DNA from: Xanthomonas sacchari
Lineage (GTDB): Bacteria > Pseudomonadota > Gammaproteobacteria > Xanthomonadales > Xanthomonadaceae
Reading direction: 5' to 3'
DNA length: 64,000 nt
Assembly (NCBI RefSeq): GCF_024266585.1
Contig: NZ_CP100647.1
Coordinates: 2,089,001-2,153,000, forward strand
Shown: positions 39,321 through 47,336 of the stretch, one piece after another
Layout: each line of letters begins with the position of its first letter
How positions within the stretch are numbered: position 1 is the first letter of the stretch
Notes under the pieces: generated by a model
Database searches by the model: none
Told to the model about the DNA's origin: nothing
The model's input: only the letters and a program-made list of their open reading frames with translations
Program-made: the position numbers and the translations under genes

Positions 39321-40244
39321 TCATGCCCCAGCGATAACCGGAGGAGCGTACGGTGCCTGATCGCGCGCGATGGCATTGAGCCAGCGCAGGAACTTGTGCA
39401 TGCAGGCGACGATGGCGACCTTGGCCGGCTTGCCGGCCGCGCGCAAGCGCGCGTAGGTGTTGGCCAAGGGGGATTTGGCGCGGATGCTGGCCCAGGTGGC
39501 CATGTACAGCACGCCTCGCACGTCGGCACGGCCGCCTTTGATGCGACGTTGGCCTTTCCAGCAGCCGCTGTCGTGATTGAACGGGGCCAGCCCGACCAGG
39601 GCGGCGAGCTTGCGTGGCGGCAGCGTGCCCAGCTCTGGCAACCGCGCGGCCAGGACCGCGCGCAGGATCGTGCCGAGCCCAGGTACCTTGGGCAAGCTCG
39701 AGCAGGTCTTGCCCTGCTGCTCGATCTCCTGCGTCAATGTCTGGATATGCTGGTTCAGCAGGGCGATCACCTCTCGGCAGCGGTGTTGCACCTTGGCGCT
39801 GGTGATGTGTTCCAGGCGCCGCCGATGGGCATCGCGCTGGCCCACCAGGGTGGCACGCAGGTCCAACAGTTCGCGAAGAGACTGCTGGTGCTCGGGCACC
39901 ACGGTCGTGGGCGTGGTCGGGATGTGCTGGGCGGCGATGGCCAGCAGGCGCGCGTCCAGGGCGTCGGTCTTGGCCTGCAGGCCCAAGGCTTGGGCTAGCT
40001 TGCGCGGACGATCGGCGGCCATCCGCACTGCAGGCAGGGCCGCCTCTCGGAGCACCCGCAGCACGGCATGTTCGTAGCCGCCACTGGCTTCCAGCACGAT
40101 CCGCTCGCAGCCCAGCTCCACCAGGCGTTGGGCCAGCACACGCTGCCCCTGTGGCGTATTGGGTTGGGTCCAGGCCTGCTCGTCCGGCAGGACATGAATG
40201 ACCAGTTCGGCCTTGGATACATCGATCCCGACATAGCGCCGCAT
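39321..40244 (-). CDS. IS110-family DEDD transposase (recombinase)
   Basis: Recombinase of 307 residues. The N-terminal RuvC-like DEDD domain has Asp8 (YVGIDVSK), Glu52 (VLEASGGYE), and Asp94/Asp97 (KTDALDARL). A helical coiled middle (140-180) leads to the C-terminal Transposase_20 domain with PGLGTILRAVLAARLPEL and the catalytic serine candidate Ser226 in LAPFNHDSGCWKG, followed by GGRADVRGVLYMA. All catalytic residues are present, so it should be active. The start at 40244 (MRRYVGIDVS) is chosen since upstream in-frame sequence belongs to the noncoding RNA region. IS110 recombinases work with a bridge RNA that pairs with target and donor DNA. Confidence 0.93.
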   Translation of the reverse strand: MRRYVGIDVSKAELVIHVLPDEQAWTQPNTPQGQRVLAQRLVELGCERIVLEASGGYEHAVLRVLREAALPAVRMAADRPRKLAQALGLQAKTDALDARLLAIAAQHIPTTPTTVVPEHQQSLRELLDLRATLVGQRDAHRRRLEHITSAKVQHRCREVIALLNQHIQTLTQEIEQQGKTCSSLPKVPGLGTILRAVLAARLPELGTLPPRKLAALVGLAPFNHDSGCWKGQRRIKGGRADVRGVLYMATWASIRAKSPLANTYARLRAAGKPAKVAIVACMHKFLRWLNAIARDQAPYAPPVIAGA

Positions 40245-40279
40245 AGACGTTCTCCGCAGTAGACTCAGGAACGAGAGCA

Positions 40280-40430
40280 CTCCTGCCGATGCCCATGCTT
40301 GTGGAGTTCGAGCTCGCGACTCGGGCAACTGTTCGGGCTGATGAGGCAGGAGATACGGGGTGCGGCGGCGCTGACTCCTACTCGTGCTTGCTGGCACTGC
40401 GGCTAAACGGCCTGCCGCACTCCGCTCTCA
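40280..40430 (-). ncRNA. Predicted IS110 bridge RNA with target- and donor-binding loops
   Basis: Read on the transposase strand. Target loop (40420-40360): outer stem GTGCGGC (40420-40414) with GCCGCAC (40366-40360), apical hairpin GTGC/GCAC (40397-40394, 40387-40384). Its 5' guide AGCCGC (40404-40399) is identical to the left target flank plus core C; its 3' guide GTAGGAG (40381-40375) is complementary to CTCCTAC on the right. Donor loop (40352-40280): outer stem CTCCTGCC with GGCAGGAG, inner stem GCCC/GGGC, apical CGAG/CTCG. Its 5' guide ACAGTTG (40332-40326) equals the element's right end; its 3' guide CACAAG (40303-40298) is complementary to CTTGTG at the left end. This is the organisation known for IS621 bridge RNA. 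The exact RNA ends are inferred. Confidence 0.82.
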
Positions 40431-40436
40431 CCTACA

Positions 40437-40461
40437 ACGATAGACCCTCATTTGACACAAG
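40437..40461 (-). promoter_or_regulatory. Half of a promoter completed only in the circular IS form
   Basis: On the transposase strand the left end reads CT-TGTGTCAAATGAGGGTC-TATCGT, with TATCGT at 40442-40437. The right end of the element ends in TTGA. In the excised circle TTGA joins CT to give TTGACT, exactly 17 bases before TATCGT: a strong sigma70-type promoter about 20 bases upstream of the bridge RNA. In the integrated state the flank GAAGCCG replaces TTGA, so the -35 is lost. Confidence 0.65.
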
Positions 40462-40757
40462 CGGCTTCAGCCGCGACGGGTTTTCCCAGGGATGCCTCGT
40501 CGCGGCTGAAGCCGCTCCTGCACGCGCGTTTCCTACGGTGATGCGCGCCCCCCGATGTCGCTTCCGACAAGCCCTCGCGCCTGGTGCTGAACCATGCGCG
40601 CCGCCGGCCTGTGGCATCCGCACGCCCCCCGCCATGCCATGCTCACGCATCCTGTACTCGCCGGTACAAACAATGCGCCGTTCCGGCGTACGCTACCGTT
40701 TGGTGCTGTCGCCATCCCGACCCGGCGACGTTCTTCCTCTCCCCAGGAACCAGCGAC
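40462..40757. repeat. Remainder of the split palindrome and leader of the efflux operon
   Basis: 40462-40519 is the rest of the interrupted palindrome (CGGCTTCAGCCGCGACGG, spacer, CGCGGCTGAAGCCGCTCCTG). The following 240 bases hold the upstream region of the emrA-like gene; AGGAACC precedes its TTG start. A precise promoter was not assigned. Confidence 0.7.
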
Positions 40758-42011
40758 TTGAGCAACCACGACCCAGACTCCTCGCAGGCGCCGCGGCAGG
40801 GCGCCGCGCACGACCCCCAGGCCGACCAGGGCCAGGCCGGCAAGCGCCGGGACGACGCGGGCGGCGCCGCCGCCGGCAAGTCCGACACCCCGTCCCCGCT
40901 GAAGAACCCCAAGGTCAAATGGACCCTGCTGCTGATCGGGCTGCTGGTGGCGATCGGCCTGGTGGTGTGGCTGATCTACTACCTCACCACCGGCCGCTAC
41001 CTGCAGGAGACCAACAACGCCTACCTGCAGGCCGACACGGTCGCGGTGGCGCCACGGGTCAATGGCTACGTGACCGCGGTGTACGTGCGCGACAACCAGG
41101 CCGTCGCCGCCGGGCAGCCGCTGCTGGAGATCGACCCGCGCACCTACCGCGCCACCCTGGAGCAGGCGCAGGCCGCGATCGCGGTGCGCCAGGCCGACAT
41201 CGCCGCCGCCGAGGCCGGGTTGCAGGCGCAGCGCGCCAGCCTGCTGCAGGCGCGCACCCAGGTCACCGCCGCCGCCGCCAGCCTGCGCTTCGCGCAGGGC
41301 GAGGCCAGGCGCTTCGGGCCGCTGGCCGCCTCCGGCGCCGACACCCACGAACACTACGAAAGCATCGTCCACGATCGCGACCGCGCGCAGGCGCAGTTCG
41401 ACGCGGCCAAGGCCCAGGTCGCCGCCGCCGAGAGCCAGGTGCAGGGCACCGCGGCCAAGCTCGACCAGGCGCGCGCCGGCCTGGCGCAGGCGCAGGCCGA
41501 TGCCGCGCAGGCGCAGGTCGCCGTGGAGGACACCCGCCTGACCGCGCGCATCGCCGGCCGCATCGGCGACAAGACCGTGCAGGTCGGCCAGTTCGTCGCC
41601 GCCGGCACCCGGCTGATGAGCGTGGTGCCGGTGGACGCGCTGTACCTGAGCGCCAACTTCAAGGAAACCCAGGTCGGGCTGATGCGGCCGGGGCAGCCGG
41701 CGCGGATCGAGGTCGATGCGTTGTCCGGGGTGGAACTGGACGGCGTGGTCGAGAGCATCGCCCCCGGCACCGGTTCGCAGTTCGCGCTGCTGCCGCCGGA
41801 GAACGCCACCGGCAACTTCACCAAGGTGGTGCAGCGGGTGCCGGTGCGGATCCGGATCAAGGCCGGCGCCGAGGCGCGCAAGGTGCTGGTGCCGGGCATG
41901 TCGGTGACGGTGACCGTCGATACGCGCAGCGCCAAGGACGCCAAGGAACGCGTGGAGGAAGAGGACGTGCAGGGCCAGGATGCGGTCGCCCCGCGTGGGC
42001 GCAACCCGTGA
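40758..42011 (+). CDS. emrA: EmrA-type HlyD-family efflux adaptor
   Basis: Periplasmic membrane-fusion protein of 417 residues linking an inner-membrane exporter with an outer-membrane channel. No ATG fits; TTG at 40758 (coding SNHDPDSSQAP) has AGGAAC upstream and gives a polar N-tail, one membrane helix near 54-76 and the conserved TTGRYLQETNNAYLQADTVAVAPRVNGYV. A long Ala/Gln-rich coiled coil (about 125-235) and a beta-barrel with VVPVDALYLSANFKETQVG follow, as in EmrA. The stop overlaps the GTG start of the exporter gene. It begins about 300 bases after the IS110 element. Confidence 0.9.
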   Translation: MSNHDPDSSQAPRQGAAHDPQADQGQAGKRRDDAGGAAAGKSDTPSPLKNPKVKWTLLLIGLLVAIGLVVWLIYYLTTGRYLQETNNAYLQADTVAVAPRVNGYVTAVYVRDNQAVAAGQPLLEIDPRTYRATLEQAQAAIAVRQADIAAAEAGLQAQRASLLQARTQVTAAAASLRFAQGEARRFGPLAASGADTHEHYESIVHDRDRAQAQFDAAKAQVAAAESQVQGTAAKLDQARAGLAQAQADAAQAQVAVEDTRLTARIAGRIGDKTVQVGQFVAAGTRLMSVVPVDALYLSANFKETQVGLMRPGQPARIEVDALSGVELDGVVESIAPGTGSQFALLPPENATGNFTKVVQRVPVRIRIKAGAEARKVLVPGMSVTVTVDTRSAKDAKERVEEEDVQGQDAVAPRGRNP

Positions 42012-43585
42012 GCGAAGCGGCCGCGGCGGCGGGCGCGCATGCGCCGCGCAAGGCCGACACCGGCGCCTGGCTGGCGGTGGCTGCCGGCACCATCGGCTCG
42101 TTCATGGCGACGCTGGACATCTCCATCGTCAACGCCGCGCTGCCGACCATCCAGGGCGAGGTCGGCGCCAGCGGCACCGAGGGCACCTGGATCTCGACCT
42201 CCTACCTGGTCGCCGAGATCGTGATGATCCCGCTGACCGGCTGGTTCGTGCGCACCCTGGGGCTGCGCAATTTCCTGCTGATCTGCGCGCTGCTGTTCAC
42301 CTTCTTCTCGGTGGTGTGCGGGCTGTCCAACAGCCTGACCATGATGATCCTTGGCCGCGTCGGCCAGGGCTTCGCCGGCGGCGCGCTGATCCCGACCGCG
42401 TTGACCATCGTCGCCACGCGCCTGCCGCCGGCGCAGCAGACCCTGGGCACGGCGCTGTTCGGCATGACCGTGATCCTGGGGCCGGTGATCGGGCCGCTGC
42501 TGGGCGGCTGGCTGACCGAGAACGTGAGCTGGCACTACGCGTTCTTCCTCAACGTGCCGGTCTGCGCCGGCCTGGTGGCGCTGCTGCTGCTCGGGCTGCC
42601 GCACGAGCGCATGTACCTGCGCGGGCTGCTCGACGCCGACTGGCTCGGCATCTTCGGCCTGACCGCGGGACTGGGCGCGCTGACCGTGGTGCTGGAGGAG
42701 GGCCAGCGCGAGCGCTGGTTCGAGTCCACCGAGATCGTGCTGCTGAGCGTGGTCTCGCTGGTCGGCTTCGTCGCCCTGGTCGCCTCGCAGTTCGTCAGCC
42801 GGCAACCGGTGATCCGCCTGTCGATCCTGCTGCAGCGCAGCTTCGGCGCGGTGTTCGTGATGGTGATGGCGGTGGGCATGATCCTGTTCGGGGTCATGTA
42901 CATGATTCCGCAGTTCCTGGCGGTGATCTCCGGCTACAACACCGAGCAGTCCGGCTACGTGGTGCTGCTGTCGGGCATTCCCACGGTGCTGCTGATGCCG
43001 ATGATGCCCAAGCTGCTGACCACGGTGGACGTGCGCGTGCTGGTGCTCGGCGGGCTGACCTGCTTCGCCAGCGCCTGCTTCGTCAACATCCACCTGACCA
43101 CCGAGTCGGTGGGCATGCATTTCGTCGCCGGGCAGCTGCTGCAGGGCTGCGGGCTGGCACTGGCGCTGATGTCGCTGAACCAGGCGGCGATCTCCTCGGT
43201 GCCGCCGGACCTGGCCGGCGACGCCTCGGGCCTGTTCAACGCCGCGCGCAACATGGGCGGCTCGATCGGCCTGGCGCTGATCTCCACTTTCCAGGAGCGG
43301 CGCATGGTGTTCCACACGCAGATGCTCGGCAGCGGCACCACCGCCAATTCGCCGCTGGCGCAGGACTACCTGCACGGCATCGCCGCACAGCTGCAGTCGG
43401 CGTCCGGCGCCGGCGCGGCGATGCAATCGCTGGCGCAACTGGCGCGGCTAGTGCAGCAGCAGGCGCTGGTGATGACCTACAACGATCTGTTCTGGATCTT
43501 CGGGGTGATCGTGGTGTGCACGATCCCGCTGGCGTTCCTGCTCAAGCCGCTGCCCAAGGGCGGCGCTCCGCTCGCGATGCATTGA
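42008..43585 (+). CDS. emrB: EmrB-type DHA2-family multidrug exporter
   Basis: Proton-driven exporter of 525 residues with 14 predicted transmembrane helices. The GTG start at 42008 overlaps the emrA stop codon. Signature segments are GTIGSFMATLDISIVNAALPTIQGE, WISTSYLVAEIVMIPLTGWF, and GMTVILGPVIGPLLGGWLTENVSWHYAFFLNVP (DHA2 motif C). It should expel hydrophobic compounds through the EmrA-outer membrane conduit; drugs or plant phenolics are typical substrates of such pumps in plant bacteria, but the specificity is unknown. Confidence 0.93.
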   Translation: MSEAAAAAGAHAPRKADTGAWLAVAAGTIGSFMATLDISIVNAALPTIQGEVGASGTEGTWISTSYLVAEIVMIPLTGWFVRTLGLRNFLLICALLFTFFSVVCGLSNSLTMMILGRVGQGFAGGALIPTALTIVATRLPPAQQTLGTALFGMTVILGPVIGPLLGGWLTENVSWHYAFFLNVPVCAGLVALLLLGLPHERMYLRGLLDADWLGIFGLTAGLGALTVVLEEGQRERWFESTEIVLLSVVSLVGFVALVASQFVSRQPVIRLSILLQRSFGAVFVMVMAVGMILFGVMYMIPQFLAVISGYNTEQSGYVVLLSGIPTVLLMPMMPKLLTTVDVRVLVLGGLTCFASACFVNIHLTTESVGMHFVAGQLLQGCGLALALMSLNQAAISSVPPDLAGDASGLFNAARNMGGSIGLALISTFQERRMVFHTQMLGSGTTANSPLAQDYLHGIAAQLQSASGAGAAMQSLAQLARLVQQQALVMTYNDLFWIFGVIVVCTIPLAFLLKPLPKGGAPLAMH

Positions 43586-43592
43586 GGATTCC

Positions 43593-45101
43593 ATGGCCCA
43601 GCGTTTCTCCCGCGTTCTCGTCGCCGCCGCGCTGCCGTCGCTGCTGTCGGCCTGCATGCTTGGCCCGGACTACGTGAAGCCGCCGCCGGTAGCCGAGGCG
43701 GCGCTGGCGCAGCCGCGGCTGCACCGCGCCGATGCCACGGCCGCCGCCGCCGGGGTGGTGCCGGCCCCGCCGCCGCAGCGCTGGTGGGACACCCTGCAGG
43801 ACCCGCAGTTGACCCTGCTGGTCGAGCAGGCCCTGCAGCACAGCCCCAACCTGCGCGTGGCGCAGGCGCGCCTGCGCGCCTCGCGCGCCCTGGTCGACCA
43901 GCGCCATGCCGAACAGTTGCCCAGCGTCGGCGCCAATGCCGCCTACCTCAACGCCAGGCTGCCCGATGCGCTGGCCGATCGCGTGGGCAGCATCGCTGCC
44001 GGCACCGGCCAGCCGGTGGAGATCAATCCGCGCACGCAGCTCTACAACGTCGGCCTCGATGCCAGCTGGGAACTGGATTTCTTCGGCCGCCGCCGCCGCG
44101 CCAGCGAAGGCGCGCTGGCCGACGCCCAGGCCGACGAGGCCGACCTGGCCGATACCCAGGTGCAGATCGCCGCGGAAGTGGGGCAGGCCTATCTGGGCTA
44201 TCGCAGCACCCGTGCGCGCATGGCCGTCGCCCAGCGCAACCTGGAGGCCGCCCGGCAGACCCTGGAGCTGACCCGCCAGCGCCGCGCGCGCGGCGCCGAT
44301 GCCGACCTGCAGGTGGAACGCGCACAGGCGCAGCTGCAGCAGCAGGAAGCGGTGCTGCCCGACCTGCAGGCGCAGGCGCAGGTGGCGCTGGACCAACTGG
44401 CGCTGATGATCGGCCGCGCGCCCGGCGCGCTCGATGCCGAGCTGGCCGCGGACCGGCCGTTGCCGACGCTGCCGGCGCGCGTGCCGGTGGACGATGCCGG
44501 CGCGCTGATCCGCCGGCGCCCCGACGTGCGCCGCGCCGAGCGCCAACTGGCCGCCTCGTCGGCGCAGATCGGCGAAGCGCTGAGCGCCTATTTCCCGCAA
44601 GTGCGGCTGCTCGGCAACATCGGCATGGCCGCGACCTCGCCGGGCGATCTCGGCCGCGATGCGGTCAACAGCGTGGTGGCGCCGTTCCTGCAATGGTCGC
44701 TGTTCGACTTCGGCGCCACCCGCGCCAAGGTCGAACAGGCCCGCGCCGGCAATGCCGCGCGCCTGGCCGCCTACGAGGGCACGGTGCTGGCCGCGCTGCA
44801 GGACGCCAACGGCGCACTGGCGCGGTTCGGCGCCGCGCGCCAGCAGGCGCTGGCCGCGGACAAGGCCGCGGCCTCGGCGGATCGGTCCGCTGCGCTGCTG
44901 CAGCAACGCTACGCCGCCGGCGCGTCCTCGCTGATCGATGCGCTGGACGTGCAGCGCCAGCAGGCCTCGGCCCAGGACAGCGCGCTGCAGGCGCACACCC
45001 AGGTGCTGCTGCGCTACGTGGCGTTGCAGAAGAGCCTGGGCCTGGGCTGGGCGGCCCAGGCGGTACCGGCGTCCGCGCCAACGCCAGCCCCGACGCAGTG
45101 A
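43593..45101 (+). CDS. Outer-membrane efflux lipoprotein (NodT/OprM family)
   Basis: TolC-like outer-membrane channel of 502 residues. The N-terminus MAQRFSRVLVAAALPSLLSAC is a lipoprotein signal with acylated Cys21, followed by the conserved MLGPDYVKPP and RWWDTLQDPQLTLLVEQALQHSPNLRVAQARL. The two repeated outer membrane efflux domains contain RRPDVRRAERQLAASSAQIGEALSAYFPQV, the usual family landmark. Located seven bases after emrB, it completes a tripartite pump operon. No dedicated regulator gene is adjacent. Confidence 0.93.
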   Translation: MAQRFSRVLVAAALPSLLSACMLGPDYVKPPPVAEAALAQPRLHRADATAAAAGVVPAPPPQRWWDTLQDPQLTLLVEQALQHSPNLRVAQARLRASRALVDQRHAEQLPSVGANAAYLNARLPDALADRVGSIAAGTGQPVEINPRTQLYNVGLDASWELDFFGRRRRASEGALADAQADEADLADTQVQIAAEVGQAYLGYRSTRARMAVAQRNLEAARQTLELTRQRRARGADADLQVERAQAQLQQQEAVLPDLQAQAQVALDQLALMIGRAPGALDAELAADRPLPTLPARVPVDDAGALIRRRPDVRRAERQLAASSAQIGEALSAYFPQVRLLGNIGMAATSPGDLGRDAVNSVVAPFLQWSLFDFGATRAKVEQARAGNAARLAAYEGTVLAALQDANGALARFGAARQQALAADKAAASADRSAALLQQRYAAGASSLIDALDVQRQQASAQDSALQAHTQVLLRYVALQKSLGLGWAAQAVPASAPTPAPTQ

Positions 45102-45117
45102 GCGCGCTGCTTATACC

Positions 45118-45234
45118 AATCCCCATTCCCGACTCCCGAATCCCACGCCGTCACGGCTACACTGAGCTTCACCGCGCCGCGGTCGCCTGGGCATCGGCGT
45201 TCCGCACGACGGCGTGTTTCACGGGGAATCACCG
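45118..45234 (+). promoter_or_regulatory. Probable promoter region of potGHI
   Basis: Starts with a single arm of the GGGAATC repeat family (CCCCATTCCCGACTCCCGAA, 45121-45140). TACACT at 45158-45163 is a good -10; the -35 is not obvious. The distance to potG is about 70 bases. Because potF is far upstream, potGHI needs its own promoter. Confidence 0.4.
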
Positions 45235-46377
45235 ATGGCGTTGAGCGAAGCGAGAACCGACCATCTGCCGGCGCCGCCGCCGGTCAAGGGTGGCGGCTAT
45301 GTGTCCATCGCCGGCCTGCGCAAGGAGTTCGACGGCTTCGTCGCGCTGGACGACATCGACCTGGACATCGGCCAGGGCGAGATCTTCGCGCTGCTCGGCG
45401 GCTCCGGCAGCGGCAAGTCCACGCTGCTGCGTTGCCTGGGCGGGTTCGAGCAGCCCAGCCGTGGCCGCATCGTGCTCGACGGCCAGGCGCTGGACGGGCT
45501 GCCGCCGTATCGGCGCCCGCTCAATATGATGTTCCAGTCCTATGCGCTGTTCCCGCACATGAGCGTGGAGCAGAACATCGCCTTCGGCCTGAAGCAGGAT
45601 GGGCTGTCGCGCGCGGCCATCGCCAGCCGCGTCGGCGAGATGCTGGAGCTGGTGCGGCTGGGCACGCTCGGCAAGCGCAAGCCGCACCAGCTCTCCGGCG
45701 GCCAGCAACAGCGCGTGGCGCTGGCGCGCTCGCTGGCCAAGCGGCCCAAACTGCTGCTGCTGGACGAGCCGATGGGCGCGCTGGACAAGAAGCTGCGCTC
45801 GCAGATGCAGCTGGAGCTGGTCTCCATCATTGAGACCTCGGGCGTGACCTGCGTGATGGTCACCCACGACCAGGAGGAGGCGATGACCATGGCCACGCGC
45901 ATCGCGCTGATGGAGCATGGCCGCATCCGCCAGGTCGGCACCCCGGGCGACATCTACGAGTCGCCCAACAGCCGCTTCGTCGCCGAGTTCATCGGCTCGG
46001 TGAACATGTTCGAGGGCCGGATCGGCGAGGACCACCCGGACCACGTGACGGTGCTGTGCCCGCAATTCCCGGTGCCGATCTACATCAGCCACGGCATCAC
46101 CGGCGTGGAAGGGCAGGACGTGGCGTTTGCGGTGCGTCCGGAAAAGGTCTGGATCACCAAGGACGAACCCGAACAGACCTACAACAAGGCGCGCGGCACC
46201 ATCGAGGACATCGCTTATTTCGGCAGCCATTCGATCTTCCACGTGCGCCTGCCCAGCGGCATCCGGGTGCAGTCCAATTTCGCCAACCAGAAGCGCTGGG
46301 ACAGCGAAGGCATGACCTGGGGCGATGCGGTCTGGGTGTCGTGGGACGACAACGACGGCGTGGTGCTGACCGCATGA
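45235..46377 (+). CDS. potG: Polyamine ABC transporter ATP-binding protein
   Basis: ATPase of 380 residues energising putrescine import. Walker A is LLGGSGSGKST near 54-63, the Q loop MFQSYALFPH, signature LSGGQQQRVALAR near 153, Walker B LLLLDEPMGALD, and H loop VMVTHDQEEAM. The C-terminal TOBE domain (about 300-380) includes VAFAVRPEKVWI. This matches PotG/PotA. It is the first gene of potG-potH-potI, with the stop overlapping the potH start by four bases. Confidence 0.93.
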   Translation: MALSEARTDHLPAPPPVKGGGYVSIAGLRKEFDGFVALDDIDLDIGQGEIFALLGGSGSGKSTLLRCLGGFEQPSRGRIVLDGQALDGLPPYRRPLNMMFQSYALFPHMSVEQNIAFGLKQDGLSRAAIASRVGEMLELVRLGTLGKRKPHQLSGGQQQRVALARSLAKRPKLLLLDEPMGALDKKLRSQMQLELVSIIETSGVTCVMVTHDQEEAMTMATRIALMEHGRIRQVGTPGDIYESPNSRFVAEFIGSVNMFEGRIGEDHPDHVTVLCPQFPVPIYISHGITGVEGQDVAFAVRPEKVWITKDEPEQTYNKARGTIEDIAYFGSHSIFHVRLPSGIRVQSNFANQKRWDSEGMTWGDAVWVSWDDNDGVVLTA

Positions 46378-47336
46378 GCGCGCCCGTCGTGCCGGTGCCG
46401 TCGGAACCGACGCCGCGGCTGCGCCTGCAGCAGCGCTTGCGCCTGCGTTCCCTGCCGGCGATGCGCTGGCTGGTGATCGCCGCGCCCTACCTGTGGCTGC
46501 TGCTGTTCTTCGCGATCCCGTTCCTGATCGTGCTGCGCATCTCCTTCTCCGAACAGGCGATCCGCAGTCCGCCGTACAGCGAACTGCTGGAGATCCGCGA
46601 CGGCGTGCTGACGCTGAAGCTGACCCTGCAGAACTACCTGGCGCTGCTGCGCGACCACCAGTACATCGAGGCCTACTGGGGCTCGATCAAGATCGCCGGC
46701 ATCTCCACCGCGCTGACCCTGCTGATCGGCTACCCGATGGCCTACGCGATCGCGCGGCTGTCGCCGTCGGCGCGCAATATCGCGATGATGCTGGTGGTGC
46801 TGCCGTCGTGGACCTCGTTCCTGATCCGCGTCTACGCCTGGATCGGCATCCTCGACAGCAACGGCGTGCTCAACCGCGCGCTGCTGGCATTGGGCCTGAT
46901 CGATGCGCCGCTGCACATCCTGTACACCCCGGTCGCCGCCTACATCGGCATCGTCTACTGCTACCTGCCGTTCATGGTGCTGCCGCTGTACGCGACCCTG
47001 GTCAAGCTCGACCAGCGCCTGCTCGAGGCCGCCTACGATCTCGGCGCGCCGCCGTGGAAGGCGTTCCTGACCGTGACTCTGCCGCTGTCGCGGCCGGGCA
47101 TCGTCGCCGGCTGCATGCTGGTGATGATCCCGGCGGTGGGCGAGTTCGTGATCCCGGAGATGCTCGGCGGCCCGGACACGCTGATGATCGGCCGGGTGTT
47201 GTGGGGCGAATTCTTCAATAACCGCGACTGGCCGACCGCCTCGGCGGTGGCGATCGCGATGCTGGCATTGTTGATGGTGCCGATCCTGATCTTCAACCGC
47301 TACCAGCAGCGCCAGCTCGAAGGCGGGCACGCATGA
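46374..47336 (+). CDS. potH: Polyamine ABC transporter permease PotH
   Basis: Inner-membrane permease of 320 residues with about six helices. After a polar N-tail the first helix is WLVIAAPYLWLLLFFAIPFLIVLRISF. The EAA loop that docks on PotG is LEAAYDLGAPPWKAFLTVTLPLSRPGI near 218-244. The start and stop overlap potG and potI by four bases each, so translation is coupled. Confidence 0.93.
   Translation: MSAPVVPVPSEPTPRLRLQQRLRLRSLPAMRWLVIAAPYLWLLLFFAIPFLIVLRISFSEQAIRSPPYSELLEIRDGVLTLKLTLQNYLALLRDHQYIEAYWGSIKIAGISTALTLLIGYPMAYAIARLSPSARNIAMMLVVLPSWTSFLIRVYAWIGILDSNGVLNRALLALGLIDAPLHILYTPVAAYIGIVYCYLPFMVLPLYATLVKLDQRLLEAAYDLGAPPWKAFLTVTLPLSRPGIVAGCMLVMIPAVGEFVIPEMLGGPDTLMIGRVLWGEFFNNRDWPTASAVAIAMLALLMVPILIFNRYQQRQLEGGHA

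Larger units (their letters stand above)
39314..40461 (-). mobile_element. IS110-family insertion sequence, apparently intact
   Basis: An element of 1148 bases containing one transposase gene on the minus strand. It splits a GTAGGAGCGGCTTCAGCCG palindrome: AG at 39312-39313 and AG at 40460-40461 are the two copies of the dinucleotide core (CT on the transposase strand). There are no terminal inverted repeats and no longer target duplication, as expected for IS110. The transposase stop codon lies only 7 bases from one end, while 217 bases precede its start codon, the layout of the IS110 group rather than IS1111. Removing the element restores a standard palindrome copy. Confidence 0.92.

Noticed and set aside
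39314-40461. Classification as an IS1111-type element with RNA downstream of the transposase
   Set aside because: Only 7 bases separate the transposase stop from that end and there are no subterminal inverted repeats; the long noncoding end lies before the start codon, and the guides are found there.
40758-43585. The emrAB pump as cargo of the IS110 element
   Set aside because: The element's right boundary is fixed at 40461 by the restored palindrome, so the pump genes lie outside it.
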